A program made the translations under genes and the position numbers. From Actinomadura sp. J1-007 (lineage in GTDB: Bacteria > Actinomycetota > Actinomycetes > Streptosporangiales > Streptosporangiaceae), in the NCBI RefSeq assembly GCF_009793335.1, contig NZ_WING01000003.1, positions 1,178,001 to 1,242,000 on the forward strand: DNA of 64,000 bases, given 5' to 3'. Shown one piece after another: positions 1 through 10,876 of the stretch. Below the pieces are notes generated by a model that saw only the letters and a program-made list of their open reading frames with translations, had not been told where the DNA came from and ran no database searches. Position 1 is the stretch's first letter, and each line of letters starts with the position of its first letter.

Positions 1-3000
1 CCGGACCTGCTCGGAACGGACCAGATGCTCGGCGACCAGGCCGCCGAGTGTTCCCGTGCCGCCGGTGATCAGCACCGTGCCGTCCGGGTCCAGAGCCGGA
101 GGGATGTCCAGAACGAGTTTGCCGGTGTGCTTGGCCTGACTCATCACCCGCAGCGCTTCGCGGGCGCGGGTCAGCGGCCATGCTTGAGTCGGCGCAGGCC
201 GCAATACCTTTTCGGCGAACAGCTCCGCCAACGCTCGGAACATTTCACTGATTCGATCCGGCCCGGCGTCCGTCACCAGATCGAACACCTGATAACCGAC
301 CGCTGGATGCTCTGCGGCGATGTGTTCGGGTTCGCGGATGTCGGTCTTGCCCATCTCCAGGAACCGACCACCCTCAGCCACCAACCTCAACGACGCATCG
401 GTGAACTCCCCCGCCAAACTATTGAGCACCACATCAACACCACGACCACCGGTCGCGGCGCGGAACGTCCGCTCGAACTCCAAGTCGCGGGAACTGGCGC
501 GATGGGCCGCGTCGATACCCATCGCCTCCAGAACAGCGTGCTTACCGGGACTGGCCGTGGCGAAAACCTCCGCACCCAAATGGCGGGCGATCTGCACCGC
601 AGCCGAACCCACACCACCCGTCGCCGCATGAACCAACACCGACTCACCCGACTTCAACCCAGCCAGTTCCACCAAGCCGTACCAAGCCGTCAAGAACACC
701 ACCGGAACAGCGGCACCTGAACGGAAATCCCAACCATCCGGAAGACGGACCACCATTCGTTCGTCCGCCACGGTCACCGGGCCGAACGCGCCCTCGAACA
801 GACCCATCACACGATCACCGACCGACAGGCCCGAGACACCCGGGCCGACTTCAACGACGGTTCCGGCGCCTTCGCTGCCCAGGCCGGTCTGGCCCGGGGC
901 CATGCCGAGGCTGACGAGAACGTCGCGGAAGTTGATCCCGGCCGTACGTACCTCGATGCGGACCTGGCCGGCGGCCAGCGGTTCGAGGACGTCCGGGCAG
1001 GGGACGGCGGCGATGCCGTCGAGGGTGCCGGTGCCTCCCGCGTCCAGGTGCCAGGCCCGTTCCGGCTGCGGTAGCCGCAGCGTTCCGTCGTCGGTGCCCG
1101 TACGCGTCAGGCGGGGGACGAACGCGCGTCCTGAACGGAGCGCGAGTTGCGGTTCGTCCGCCGCGATCGCCGCCCACACGGCGCGGACGGCTCCGTCGCC
1201 GGTGGCGTCCGCCGTACCGGAATCGAGGTCGAGCAGGACGAAGCGGTCGGGGTTCTCCGACTGGGCGGTGCGCACCAGCCCCCACACGCCCGCGTCGCTC
1301 AGGGCGATCGGCGCTTCGGCGTCGCCGCCGGCGGCGGGTCCGTCCAGTTCCCCGGTGGTGACCGCGCCTCGGGTGACGAGAACGAGGCGGGCGTCGGCCA
1401 GGTGCGGTTCGGCGAGCCAGTCCTGGAGCAGCGCCAGGGTCCGCCGCGCCGTGGCCAGCCCGCGCGCAGCGGCGTTCTCACCACTGTTGCCACCGTCTCC
1501 GGCACCGGCTGACACCTCGGCGAACACGACGGGCGGAACCGGCGCGCCGGCCTCGATCGCCGTTACGAGCGCCGCCAGATCGTCGTGCCACAGCCATTCG
1601 GGACGGGTCTCGCCGTTCTGCTGCGGGCGCATGTGCTCGCTGCCGAGGAACGCCCACGCGCCGTCGTCGCCGTCGTCGCCGTTGCCGGTGTCACCAGTGG
1701 CGGCGGTGTCCAGCGGAGTCCAGCGTGTGGTGAACAGTCCGTCGGTGTCGCTGCCGTCCCGGTTCGTTCCGGCGGCCGCGCGGAGGTGTTCCGTGCTGGC
1801 CTCGCGCATCACGACCGAGTCCGCGGTGAGGACCGGTGCGCCCACCGTGTCACCGATCGCGACCCGTACGGTGCGGTCGCCCTCGGCTCCGTCCTGCGGG
1901 GTCAGCCGCACGCGCACCGTTCCGGCCTCGCTCGCCCACAGCGTCACTCCGTTCCATGCGAACGGCAGCCAGGCCGCACCGCTCCCCGCGTCGTCCATGC
2001 TGAGCAGGAGCGGGTGGAGAGCGGCGTCCAGAAGGATCGGGTGGATGCCGAAGCCCTTCTTCTCTCCGGCGGCCTCGGGCAGTTCCACCTCGGCCAATAC
2101 GTCCGCGCCGTGCTGCCAAACGGCCCGAACGCCTTGGAATGCCGGGCCGTACTCGTAGCCCGCCGACGCGGCCCGTTCGTAGAGGCCGTCGATCGCGACG
2201 GGCCGCGCGCCGGGCGGCGGCCATGCCCCGCCCACCACGTCCGGCCCGTGCGACCCGTTCAGCTGCCCGGGGGCGGGTTCGGCGGGGCTCAGCACGCCTT
2301 GCGCGTGGCAGACCCACGCCGCGTTCGCACGGCCGTCGTCGTCGTTCTCGTCGGGCCGCGAGTAGATCTGGAGTTCGCGCCGTCCGTCCGGGTCGGCGGG
2401 CCCCACCACGACCTGGACGCGGACGCCGCCCGTCTCCGGCAGTACGAGCGGTGCTTGCAGCATGAGTTCCTCGACGCCTCCGCAGCCCACCGCGTCGGCC
2501 GCGTGGAGCGCCCACTCCACCAGCATCGCTCCCGGCGCCAGCGGGGTCGCGGCCATGACGTGCTCGCCCAGCCACCGATGCGAACGCGCCGAGATCCGCC
2601 CGGTCAGTAGCCAGGTGCCGCTGTCGGCCAGCTCGACCGCCGCTCCGAGCAGCGCATGATCCGCCGAGGCCAGTCCCAGTCCGGCCGGATCGCCGCCGCG
2701 CCCGTTGAACGCGTCCAGCCAGAACCGCCGGTGCTGGAACGCGTAGGTGGGCAGCGCCACGTTGCGTGGCCGGCGGCGCGAATCGGGATCGAGGTCGAAC
2801 AGGGCCTTCCAGTCAACGTCCGCACCGTGGGTGTGGAGTTGGGCGAGGGCGTGCGCGAAGGCTCGTTCGTCGGACCGCTTCTGCGTGAGGGTGGCCGTGA
2901 CCAGCGGCTGCGGCCGGTCGGCGGACCCGTCGCCGATGGTGTGCTGGGCGGCGGTGGCGAGTACGGGGTCGGGCCCGAGTTCGAGGAAGGTCGCCGCCTG

Positions 3001-6000
3001 GGGGGCGATGTGGGCGATGGCGGGCGCGAAGCGCACCGGCCGCCGGATGTGGTCCGCCCAGTAGCCGGGCGTCGCGATGTGCTCGGGTTCGGCGGGCTCC
3101 CCGGTGAGGTTGCTGATCAGCGGCACGTCCGGCCGCCGGTAGGTCAGATCGCTGATCGCGTCGGTGAACTCGTCCAGGATCGGGTCCATCAGCGGCGAAT
3201 GGAACGCATGGCTGACCGCGAGCCGCTTCGACTTGCGACCCCTGCCGGTCCAGACCCCGACGAGCTGGTCCACCTCATCGGCGGGCCCGGAGACGACCGT
3301 GCTGTCCGGGGTGTTGAGCGCGGCGACCGCGACTCGTCCGGCGAAGCGTTCGAGGTCGTCGGTGAGTTCGTCGGCGGTCGCCTGAATGGCGGCCATGGCC
3401 CCACCCGACGGCAGCCCGCCCATCAACGTCGCACGCGCCGCCACCAAACGGCACGCGTCCTCCAGACCGAATACTCCGGCCACATGCGCGGCGGCGATCT
3501 CACCCACCGAATGCCCGACAACCGCGTCAGGCACCACACCCAACGACGCCAACAACCGCGCCAAACCCACCTGCAACGCAAACAAACCCGCCTGCGCATA
3601 CGTGGTGTGATCGAGCAGGCCATCTCGCTCCGGAATCCCGGTGAACACCACGTCCTTCAACGGATGCTCCAAGCGCGGTTCCAGTAGCGCGCACACCTCA
3701 TCGAACGCACCCGCGAACACAGGGAACCGCTCATACAACCCGGCCCCCATCCCAACCCGCTGACTCCCCTGCCCACTGAACAGAAATACCGTGCTTCCGG
3801 AGACGGATGCGGAATTCGCGACTGCACGGACCACTTCCGGGTTTTCGTGGCCGTTCGCCAGGACGCCCAGGCCGTTCAGCAGTTCCTGCCGATCCGTGCC
3901 GGTCACAACTGCACGATGGTCGAACACGGACCGGGACGTGACCAGCGACCAGCCCACATCGGCGGGAGCGTCATCGGTGCCGGACACGTGCGCCGCCAGC
4001 GCGGCGGCCTGTCCGCGCAACGCCTCTTCGCTGCGTGCTGACAGCACCCACGGCACCACAACGCCGTCCAAAGCGGGCGCCGACTCGTCCTCCGGTTCGT
4101 TCTTCGGTTCGGGCGCTTGTTCCAGGATGAGGTGAGCATTCGTTCCCGAAGCGCCGAACGACGACACCCCAGCCCGACGCGGACGGTCATCATCGGTCGG
4201 CCATTCCATCGGCTCGGTCAACAGCCGAACCGCGCCCGACTCCCAGTCCACGTGCGGGGACGGCTCATCGATATGCAGAGACGCCGGAAGCGAACCGTTC
4301 CGCATCGCCATCACCGTCTTGATCACACCAGCCACACCAGCAGCCGCCTGCGTATGACCGATATTCGACTTCACCGACCCCAACCACAACGGCCGACCAC
4401 CCGAACGACCCCGCCCATACGTCGCCAACAACGCGCCCGCCTCGATCGGATCACCCAGCGTCGTCCCCGTCCCATGCGCCTCCACCGCATCCACATCCGA
4501 CGACGACAACCCCGCAGACGCCAACGCCTGACGAATCACACGCTCCTGCGAGGGGCCATTCGGAGCGGTCAGCCCATTACTCGCGCCGTCCTGATTGACC
4601 GCCGAACCCCGCAGCACCGCCAACACCTCGTGGCCGTTACGGCGGGCGTCCGAGAGGCGCTCCAGCAGGACCAGGCCGGCGCCTTCGCCCCAGCCCGTTC
4701 CGTCCGCTGCCGCGGCGAACGGCTTGCAGCGGCCGTCCGGAGCCAGGCCGCGCTGACGGGAGAAGCCGGTAAAGACCTCTGGGGTGGCCATGACCGTGAC
4801 GCCGCCCGCGAGCGCGAGCGAGCATTCGCCCTGGCGTAGCGCCTGCGCGGCCAGGTGCATCGCCACCAACGACGACGAGCACGCCGTGTCCACCGTCACC
4901 GCCGGGCCCTCAAGGCCCAGGGTGTACGCGACGCGGCCGCAGATCGCGCTGCCCGCGCTGGCCAGCATGGAGTAGCCCTCCAGCTTGGCGTCGCCGCTGT
5001 CGGACAGGCCGGACGCGTAGTCGTGATACATCACACCCGCGTACACACCCGTCCGACTGCCCTTCAACGACACCGGATCAAGCCCCGCACGCTCCAACAA
5101 CTCCCACGACACCTCCAGCAACAAACGCTGCTGCGGATCCATCGCCAACGCCTCACGCGGATTGATCCCGAAGAAGCCCGCGTCGAATCCGGCCGCGTCG
5201 TCCAGGAACGCGCCTTCGCGGGCGTAGCTGGTGCCGGGGTGGTCGGGGTCCGGGTGGAAGAGGCCGTCCAGATCCCAGCCGCGGTCCTCCGGGAACTCCG
5301 CCATCGCGTCCACGCCCCGCGCGACGAGATCCCACAGTCCTTCCGGTGAGGCGGCTCCGCCGGGGAACCGGCAGGCCATCGCGACGATCGCCACCGGCTC
5401 GTCCGTCATGGCCGTCGCCACGGGTGCGGTCGCGGTGGCCGCCGCGGCGTCCCCGACGAGCTTGGCGCACAGGTGGTCGGCCAGCGCCCGCGGCGTCGGG
5501 TAGTCGAACACCAGCGTCGCCGGCAGCCTCAGCCCGGTCGTCCTCGACAGGCGGTTGCGGAGTTCCACGGCGGTCAACGAGTCGAGGCCGAGTTCCTTGA
5601 ACGGCGCCTCGGTCCGCACGTCGGCGGGCGAGGCGTACCCGAGAACGACCGCGACGCATCCCCGGACCGTCTCCAGCACGGCGTCGAGCCGTTCGGGCTC
5701 GTCCATCCGGGCGAGGCGCACCGCCAGCTCGCGGCCTCGCGCGCCGTCCACCCCGGTCCCGGCCTCGGCGCTGGCGGCGGTTCGGCGGCCCGGCCGCCCG
5801 GCGAGGCCCCGCAGCAGGGCCGGGACCTCGGCGGCCGACCGGCCGCGCACGTCGATGCCCGCGGCCACGACCGGTGAACGTTCCGCACGGCACGCGGCGT
5901 CCAGGAGTTCGAGCGCGCGTTCGGTGCGGAGGGCGGAGAACCCCGAGCGGGCCAGGCGGGCGTGGTCCGCTTCGGCGAGGTGCCCGGTCATGGCGCTGGA

Positions 6001-9000
6001 CTGCTCCCACAGGCCCCACGCCACCGACAGCCCCGGCAGGCCCGCGGTCCGGCGTTGTTCCGCGAGCGCGTCCACGAACGCGTTGGCCGCGGCGTAACCC
6101 GCCTGCCCGGCGTTGCCGACCACCCCGGCCGCCGAGGAGAACAGCACGAACAGGCCCAGCGGCAGGGCCGCCGTCGCCACGTGCAGGTTGTACGCGGCGG
6201 CGGCCTTGGCCGCCCACACCCCCGCCAGCCGCTCCGCAGACTGCGAAGTGATCACCCCGTCGTCCAGGACGCCGGCCGCGTGCACGACACCCGTCAGCGG
6301 ATGCGCCGGATCGACACCGGCGACCAGGTCTGCGACCGCGCCCGCGTCCGACACGTCGGCCGCCGCGAACCGCACCTCGCCGCCCAGCTCGCGGACGCGT
6401 TCGGCCAGTTCCGCCGCGCCCGGCGCGTCCGGGCCGCGGCGGCCGGCGAGCAGCAGCCGCCTGACGCCCCACGCCCGGACGAGATGCTCGGCGACCAGCG
6501 ACCCCGCCATGCCCGTCCCACCGGTGATCAGGACCGTGCCCTCGGGGTCGAGCGGCGGTGAACCGTCGCCGCTCTGATCGGAGGGTTCGCCGAGGTCGTC
6601 GTTCCGTGCCAGGCGCGGGACGAGGAGCCGTCCGCCGCGCACCGCGACCTGCGGCTCATCCGCCTCCACCGCACGCCGCACGGCCTCGGCGACGCCGCAC
6701 GCGGCATCGCGGTCAACGTTGGCGCTGGCGTCAGCGTCGGCGTCGTCCAGGTCATCGACGTCCACGAGAACGAAGCGGTCGGGGTTCTCCGTCTGGGCGC
6801 TGCGGACGAGCCCCCACACGGCGGCGCCGCCGAGGTCGGGCTCCGTCCCCGCGGCTACCGCGCCCCGCGTCACGAGCGCCAACCGGGCGTCGGCCAGCCG
6901 CGGTTCGGCCAGCCACGCCTGCACCAGCGCCAACGTGTCCGTCACCATGTCCAGCGCGTCCGGCGAGGACGGCACGGCCGCGAGCACGACCGGAGGAACG
7001 GGAGCGCCGCCGTCGAGCGCCGCCACCAACCCGTCCAGGTCCGGGTGGTGAACGAGATCCGTCGCCACCGGCTCCGCCCCCACGACCGCCCACTCGCCCT
7101 CGCCGACGCCGCGACCGGCGGCGGCGTCCGGGGTGGACGCGGGAAGCGGTGCCCATTCCAGGGCGAACAGGTTTCCCGCGCCCCGCCGACCCGCGGCCCG
7201 GAGCCGTTCGGTGTCCGCAGGACGCATGACGACCTCGTCAACGCTCAGAACGGGCGCGCCCACGGCATCGGCCATCACCACCCGGACTCCGCGCTCCCCG
7301 TCACGGCGCGGCGAGAGCCTGACCCGGACGCTGGTCGCCTCGGCCGCCCACAGCGCGACCCCGTTCCAAACGAACGGCAGCAGCACGCCCGCTTCGGAGT
7401 CGGTTTCCGGGCTGCCGCCGAGCAAGGCGGGGTGCAGCGCCGCGTCCAGCAGGGCCGGATGGACACCGAACCCGGCCGGGTCCGCCGCGTCCTCGGGCAA
7501 CTCGACGTGCGCCAGCAGATCCGAACCGTCGCGCCACACGGCCCGTACCCCTTGGAAGGCGGGACCGTACCCGTAGCCCGCGGCCGCGGCGCGTTCGTAG
7601 AAGCCTTCGAGGTCGATCGGCTGCGCACCCGCAGGAGGCCACACACCACCGAGGTCATCGCTCTGCCCGTTGGACGGCGTGGCCGTCGGCTCCGGGCTGA
7701 GAACGCCGACGGCATGGCATTCCCACCGCACATCCTCGGACGCCCCGTCGCCGCCGAGATCGGGAACGGAGTGGACGCGCACCTCACGCCGTCCGTCCTC
7801 GCCGGCCGCGCCCACGACCACCTGCACCCGTACGCTCCCGGACGCGGGCAGGACCAGCGGCGCCTGGAGCGCCAGCTCCTCCACTCCCCCGCACCCGACG
7901 TCGTCCGCCGCCCGCAACGCCCACTCGACCAGCGCCGCGCCCGGAACCAGCACCGTGTCGCCTATCCGGTGATCGTTCAGCCAGCCGGTACCGCCGCCGG
8001 ATGCCGACAGGCGCCCGGTCAGGAGACGCGTGTCCTCGTCCGCGACGTCCACGGCGGCACCCAGCAACGGGTGCCCGACCGACACCAGCCCGAGCCCGGC
8101 CGGATCACCGGAATGAACGGTGGGGTCGTCGTCCGCCCAGAACCGCTGCCGCTGGAACGCGTAAGTCGGCAGGTCCACCGTGCGCGGCGCAGGGTCTTGC
8201 GCGAACGACGCCGTCCAATCAGCGTGCGCCCCGGCAACGAACGCCTGCCCGACGACGCGTACGAACTGCTCCCGACCACCGTGATCGCGGCGCAGCGTCG
8301 GTACGGCCACCGCCCCCGTTCCGGCCTGTTCAAAGGTCTCCTCCATCCCGACCGTGAGGACGGGATGGGGACTGGCCTCGATGAAGATCCGGTGTCCGTC
8401 TTCGAGAAGCGCGTCGATGGTGTCGGCGAACCGCACGCGTTCCCGGAGATTGGTCACCCAATAGCCGGTGTCCAGGGTGGCGGTGTCGATCGCTGCGGCA
8501 CGGACCGTGGAATAGAACGCCACTTCTGTTGTCGGTGCGGGTTCGATGCCTGCGAGGACTTGGTGGAGTTCGTCGGTGATCTCATCGACTTGCGGCCCAT
8601 GCGAGGCGTAATCGACGTCGATGAGCCGCGCCCGATACCCGGCAGCCTCGGTACGGGCCACCGCTGCGGTGACCTGCTCGGGCGGGCCGGACACCACCGT
8701 GGACGACGGTCCGTTCACCGCCGCCACCGCAACACCCTCAGGCAGGAATTCCTGCGCGGCGTCCACACCAACGCCCAGCGAGGCCATCGCGCCGCCACCG
8801 GCGAGCCGCCGCAACGCGCGACTCCGCAGCGCCACGATCCGCGCGCCGTCTTCCAGCGACAGGGCGCCGGCGACGCACGCGGCGGCGATCTCCCCTTGCG
8901 AATGACCGATCACCGCGGACGGAACCACACCGTACGACGCCCACACAGCAGCGAGAGAGACCATCGTCGCCCACAGCACCGGCTGAACGACATCAACGCG

Positions 9001-10860
9001 CGCCAACTCCGCGCCATCACCACGCAGCACATCCGACAGGGACCAATCAACGAACGGAGCCAGCGCACGCTCACACTCAGCAATACGCTCCGCGAACACC
9101 GGCGAGGAATCCAGCAGCTCCGCGCCCATACCGGCCCACTGCGAACCCTGACCCGGAAAAACGAAAACGGGGGCGGAGGCGTCGGGGTGGGCGGCGAGTC
9201 CGGGGCCGACGAGTCCGGGATGCATTTCTCCCGTTGCCAGCGCCTTCAAGCCGTCCAGCAGTTCGTCGCGTTCCGAGCCCACGACCACGGCGCGGTGCTC
9301 GAATACCGAACGCGTCGTCGCCAACGACCAACCCACATCGACGGGTGCCCAACCCTCCGAACCGTCCATCCGAGCGGCCAACGCGGCAGCCTGGCCACGC
9401 AACGCCTCTTCACTTCGCCCCGACAGCACCCACGGCACCACCGCCCCCGACTCTGGCTCCGGCTCGGGCGCCTCGACGGGTTCGGGGGCCTGTTCCAGGA
9501 TCAGGTGGGCGTTCGTGCCGGAGATGCCGAACGACGACACGCCCGCGCGGCGCGGGCGGTCGGTGTCCGGCCAGGGAACGGGTTCGGTGAGGAGGCGTAC
9601 CGCGCCGTCGCCCCATTCGACGTGGGGCGTCGGCTGGTCGATGTGCAGGGAGGCGGGGAGTACGCCGCGCCGCATCGCCATGATCATTTTGATGACGCCC
9701 GCGACGCCGGCCGCGCCCTGGGTGTGGCCGATGTTCGATTTGACCGAGCCGAGCCACAGGGGACGTTCGGGCGGGCGGTTGCGGCCGTAGGCGGCGATGA
9801 GCGCGTCCGCCTCGATGGGGTCGCCGAGGGCCGTGCCGGTCCCGTGCGCCTCGACCGCGTCCACCTCGGCGGCCGACAGCCGTCCCTGCGTGAGGGCCTG
9901 GCGGATCACGCGCTGCTGGGACGGGCCGTTCGGGGCGGTGAATCCGTTGCTCGCGCCGTCCTGGTTGACGGCGGAGCCGCGGATGACCGCGAGGACGCGG
10001 TGGCCGTTGCGGCGCGCGTCCGACAGTCGTTCCAGCACGACGACGCCGACGCCCTCGCCCCATCCGGTGCCGTCGGCCGCCGCGGAGAACGCCTTGCAGC
10101 GGCCGTCGGGCGACAGGCCGCGCTGCCGGGAGAAGCCCGTGAACACCTCTGGCGTCGCCATCACCGTCACGCCGCCCGCTAAGGCGAGGGTGCATTCGCC
10201 CTGGCGCAGGGCCTGCCCCGCCAAGTGCATCGCGACCAGTGCCGACGAGCACGCCGTCTCGATCGTGACCGCCGGCCCTTCCAGCCCGAACGTGTACGCG
10301 ACGCGGCCGGACAGCAGGCTCGGGGCGTTCCCCGCGTACCCCTCCGCCTCCTTGCGGGACGAGCCGCCGTGCGCCGCCGCGCCCGTGGTCGCCGTCCCCG
10401 CGTAGACGCCGGTCCGGGTGCCGCGCAGCGAGACGGGGTCGATGCCCGCCCGTTCGAACGCCTCCCAGGACGTCTCCAGCAGGAGCCGCTGCTGCGGGCT
10501 GGTCGCCATCGCCTCGCGCGGGCTGATCCCGAAGAACGCCGCGTCGAACCGGTCGGCGTCGTCGACGAAGCCGCCCTTGCGCGTGTACGTCGTACCGGGG
10601 TGGTCGGGGTCGGGGTGGTACAGGCCGTCGAGGTCCCAGCCCCGGTCGTCCGGGAAGTCGCCGATCGCGTCGGCGCCCGCGGCGACCAGGTCCCACAGGG
10701 ACTCCGGCGAGTCCACGCCGCCGGGGAACCGGCAGGCCATGCCCACCACGGCCACGGGCTCCTCGGAGCGCTCCTCCATCCGGCGCAGGCGCAGGCGCGT
10801 GTCGTGCAGGTCGGCGGTGACGCGCTTGAGGTACTCAACCAGCCGTTCTTCGGTCGCCAT
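1..10860 (-). CDS. Type I PKS, modules 7 and 8 (3' end beyond window)
   Basis: Extends the polyketide by two units. Reading the minus strand from ATG 10860, the frame stays open to base 1 (3620 codons), so the C-terminus is outside the window. The N-terminus is a coiled-coil docking segment (MATEERLVEYLKRV). Module 7: KS with TACSSA active site (Cys near residue 203), AT with GHSQGE and YASH (methylmalonyl type), DH, KR with LDD (B-type) and AGYAAAN, ACP with GLDSL near 5580. Module 8: KS (TACSSS, about 4880), AT with GHSVGE and HAFH (malonyl type), DH, ER with HAATGGVGS near 610, then the first part of a KR (TGGTGTLGG). The DH motifs are HRIGDTVLVP and HVMAATPLAP: His and Pro are kept, the central Gly is not. 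The start lies 16 bp after the previous PKS stop with only a weak RBS, so translation is probably coupled. Predicted output: trisubstituted olefin, then a saturated unit. Confidence 0.95.
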   Translation of the reverse strand, partial: MATEERLVEYLKRVTADLHDTRLRLRRMEERSEEPVAVVGMACRFPGGVDSPESLWDLVAAGADAIGDFPDDRGWDLDGLYHPDPDHPGTTYTRKGGFVDDADRFDAAFFGISPREAMATSPQQRLLLETSWEAFERAGIDPVSLRGTRTGVYAGTATTGAAAHGGSSRKEAEGYAGNAPSLLSGRVAYTFGLEGPAVTIETACSSALVAMHLAGQALRQGECTLALAGGVTVMATPEVFTGFSRQRGLSPDGRCKAFSAAADGTGWGEGVGVVVLERLSDARRNGHRVLAVIRGSAVNQDGASNGFTAPNGPSQQRVIRQALTQGRLSAAEVDAVEAHGTGTALGDPIEADALIAAYGRNRPPERPLWLGSVKSNIGHTQGAAGVAGVIKMIMAMRRGVLPASLHIDQPTPHVEWGDGAVRLLTEPVPWPDTDRPRRAGVSSFGISGTNAHLILEQAPEPVEAPEPEPESGAVVPWVLSGRSEEALRGQAAALAARMDGSEGWAPVDVGWSLATTRSVFEHRAVVVGSERDELLDGLKALATGEMHPGLVGPGLAAHPDASAPVFVFPGQGSQWAGMGAELLDSSPVFAERIAECERALAPFVDWSLSDVLRGDGAELARVDVVQPVLWATMVSLAAVWASYGVVPSAVIGHSQGEIAAACVAGALSLEDGARIVALRSRALRRLAGGGAMASLGVGVDAAQEFLPEGVAVAAVNGPSSTVVSGPPEQVTAAVARTEAAGYRARLIDVDYASHGPQVDEITDELHQVLAGIEPAPTTEVAFYSTVRAAAIDTATLDTGYWVTNLRERVRFADTIDALLEDGHRIFIEASPHPVLTVGMEETFEQAGTGAVAVPTLRRDHGGREQFVRVVGQAFVAGAHADWTASFAQDPAPRTVDLPTYAFQRQRFWADDDPTVHSGDPAGLGLVSVGHPLLGAAVDVADEDTRLLTGRLSASGGGTGWLNDHRIGDTVLVPGAALVEWALRAADDVGCGGVEELALQAPLVLPASGSVRVQVVVGAAGEDGRREVRVHSVPDLGGDGASEDVRWECHAVGVLSPEPTATPSNGQSDDLGGVWPPAGAQPIDLEGFYERAAAAGYGYGPAFQGVRAVWRDGSDLLAHVELPEDAADPAGFGVHPALLDAALHPALLGGSPETDSEAGVLLPFVWNGVALWAAEATSVRVRLSPRRDGERGVRVVMADAVGAPVLSVDEVVMRPADTERLRAAGRRGAGNLFALEWAPLPASTPDAAAGRGVGEGEWAVVGAEPVATDLVHHPDLDGLVAALDGGAPVPPVVLAAVPSSPDALDMVTDTLALVQAWLAEPRLADARLALVTRGAVAAGTEPDLGGAAVWGLVRSAQTENPDRFVLVDVDDLDDADADASANVDRDAACGVAEAVRRAVEADEPQVAVRGGRLLVPRLARNDDLGEPSDQSGDGSPPLDPEGTVLITGGTGMAGSLVAEHLVRAWGVRRLLLAGRRGPDAPGAAELAERVRELGGEVRFAAADVSDAGAVADLVAGVDPAHPLTGVVHAAGVLDDGVITSQSAERLAGVWAAKAAAAYNLHVATAALPLGLFVLFSSAAGVVGNAGQAGYAAANAFVDALAEQRRTAGLPGLSVAWGLWEQSSAMTGHLAEADHARLARSGFSALRTERALELLDAACRAERSPVVAAGIDVRGRSAAEVPALLRGLAGRPGRRTAASAEAGTGVDGARGRELAVRLARMDEPERLDAVLETVRGCVAVVLGYASPADVRTEAPFKELGLDSLTAVELRNRLSRTTGLRLPATLVFDYPTPRALADHLCAKLVGDAAAATATAPVATAMTDEPVAIVAMACRFPGGAASPEGLWDLVARGVDAMAEFPEDRGWDLDGLFHPDPDHPGTSYAREGAFLDDAAGFDAGFFGINPREALAMDPQQRLLLEVSWELLERAGLDPVSLKGSRTGVYAGVMYHDYASGLSDSGDAKLEGYSMLASAGSAICGRVAYTLGLEGPAVTVDTACSSSLVAMHLAAQALRQGECSLALAGGVTVMATPEVFTGFSRQRGLAPDGRCKPFAAAADGTGWGEGAGLVLLERLSDARRNGHEVLAVLRGSAVNQDGASNGLTAPNGPSQERVIRQALASAGLSSSDVDAVEAHGTGTTLGDPIEAGALLATYGRGRSGGRPLWLGSVKSNIGHTQAAAGVAGVIKTVMAMRNGSLPASLHIDEPSPHVDWESGAVRLLTEPMEWPTDDDRPRRAGVSSFGASGTNAHLILEQAPEPKNEPEDESAPALDGVVVPWVLSARSEEALRGQAAALAAHVSGTDDAPADVGWSLVTSRSVFDHRAVVTGTDRQELLNGLGVLANGHENPEVVRAVANSASVSGSTVFLFSGQGSQRVGMGAGLYERFPVFAGAFDEVCALLEPRLEHPLKDVVFTGIPERDGLLDHTTYAQAGLFALQVGLARLLASLGVVPDAVVGHSVGEIAAAHVAGVFGLEDACRLVAARATLMGGLPSGGAMAAIQATADELTDDLERFAGRVAVAALNTPDSTVVSGPADEVDQLVGVWTGRGRKSKRLAVSHAFHSPLMDPILDEFTDAISDLTYRRPDVPLISNLTGEPAEPEHIATPGYWADHIRRPVRFAPAIAHIAPQAATFLELGPDPVLATAAQHTIGDGSADRPQPLVTATLTQKRSDERAFAHALAQLHTHGADVDWKALFDLDPDSRRRPRNVALPTYAFQHRRFWLDAFNGRGGDPAGLGLASADHALLGAAVELADSGTWLLTGRISARSHRWLGEHVMAATPLAPGAMLVEWALHAADAVGCGGVEELMLQAPLVLPETGGVRVQVVVGPADPDGRRELQIYSRPDENDDDGRANAAWVCHAQGVLSPAEPAPGQLNGSHGPDVVGGAWPPPGARPVAIDGLYERAASAGYEYGPAFQGVRAVWQHGADVLAEVELPEAAGEKKGFGIHPILLDAALHPLLLSMDDAGSGAAWLPFAWNGVTLWASEAGTVRVRLTPQDGAEGDRTVRVAIGDTVGAPVLTADSVVMREASTEHLRAAAGTNRDGSDTDGLFTTRWTPLDTAATGDTGNGDDGDDGAWAFLGSEHMRPQQNGETRPEWLWHDDLAALVTAIEAGAPVPPVVFAEVSAGAGDGGNSGENAAARGLATARRTLALLQDWLAEPHLADARLVLVTRGAVTTGELDGPAAGGDAEAPIALSDAGVWGLVRTAQSENPDRFVLLDLDSGTADATGDGAVRAVWAAIAADEPQLALRSGRAFVPRLTRTGTDDGTLRLPQPERAWHLDAGGTGTLDGIAAVPCPDVLEPLAAGQVRIEVRTAGINFRDVLVSLGMAPGQTGLGSEGAGTVVEVGPGVSGLSVGDRVMGLFEGAFGPVTVADERMVVRLPDGWDFRSGAAVPVVFLTAWYGLVELAGLKSGESVLVHAATGGVGSAAVQIARHLGAEVFATASPGKHAVLEAMGIDAAHRASSRDLEFERTFRAATGGRGVDVVLNSLAGEFTDASLRLVAEGGRFLEMGKTDIREPEHIAAEHPAVGYQVFDLVTDAGPDRISEMFRALAELFAEKVLRPAPTQAWPLTRAREALRVMSQAKHTGKLVLDIPPALDPDGTVLITGGTGTLGGLVAEHLVRSEQVR
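310..835. repeat. ER-region block repeated in modules 8, 6 and 4
   Basis: A block of about 525 bp in the ER domain is nearly identical in 310-835 (module 8), 12575-13100 (module 6) and 24541-25065 (module 4). It includes synonymous positions, from the words encoding REPEH to those encoding LSVGDRVMGLFEG. Similarity continues, less strictly, into the neighbouring KR segment. The module 2 ER (37435-36540) does not share it. This looks like recent duplication or gene conversion rather than ordinary domain conservation. Confidence 0.8.
3028..3783. repeat. Malonyl-AT block repeated in modules 8 and 6
   Basis: About 755 bp of the malonyl-specific AT is nearly identical between 3028-3783 (module 8) and 15168-15923 (module 6), including silent sites. 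The malonyl ATs of modules 3 and 4 are clearly diverged from it at DNA level. Confidence 0.75.
4139..4720. repeat. KS block repeated in modules 8, 6 and 1
   Basis: The KS middle region (GTNAHLIL back to the NQDGASNGLTAPNGPSQ segment) is almost identical in 4139-4720, 16277-16890 and about 44730-45350. The shared core (for example 4320-4560 against 44900-45140) is rich in T- and G-ending codons such as GCT, GGT and GTG, unlike the C-rich codons around it, so it stands out compositionally as well. Confidence 0.75.
8321..9165. repeat. Methylmalonyl-AT block repeated in modules 7, 5, 1
   Basis: About 840 bp covering the AT from GQGSQWAGMG to past YASH is nearly identical at DNA level in 8321-9165 (module 7), 20408-21247 (module 5) and, over much of its length, 43740-44400 (module 1). 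A shorter stretch in module 2 (about 39690-40010) also matches. Shared third-codon positions indicate copying between modules. Confidence 0.75.
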
Positions 10861-10876
10861 GCGGAGTCACCCAGCC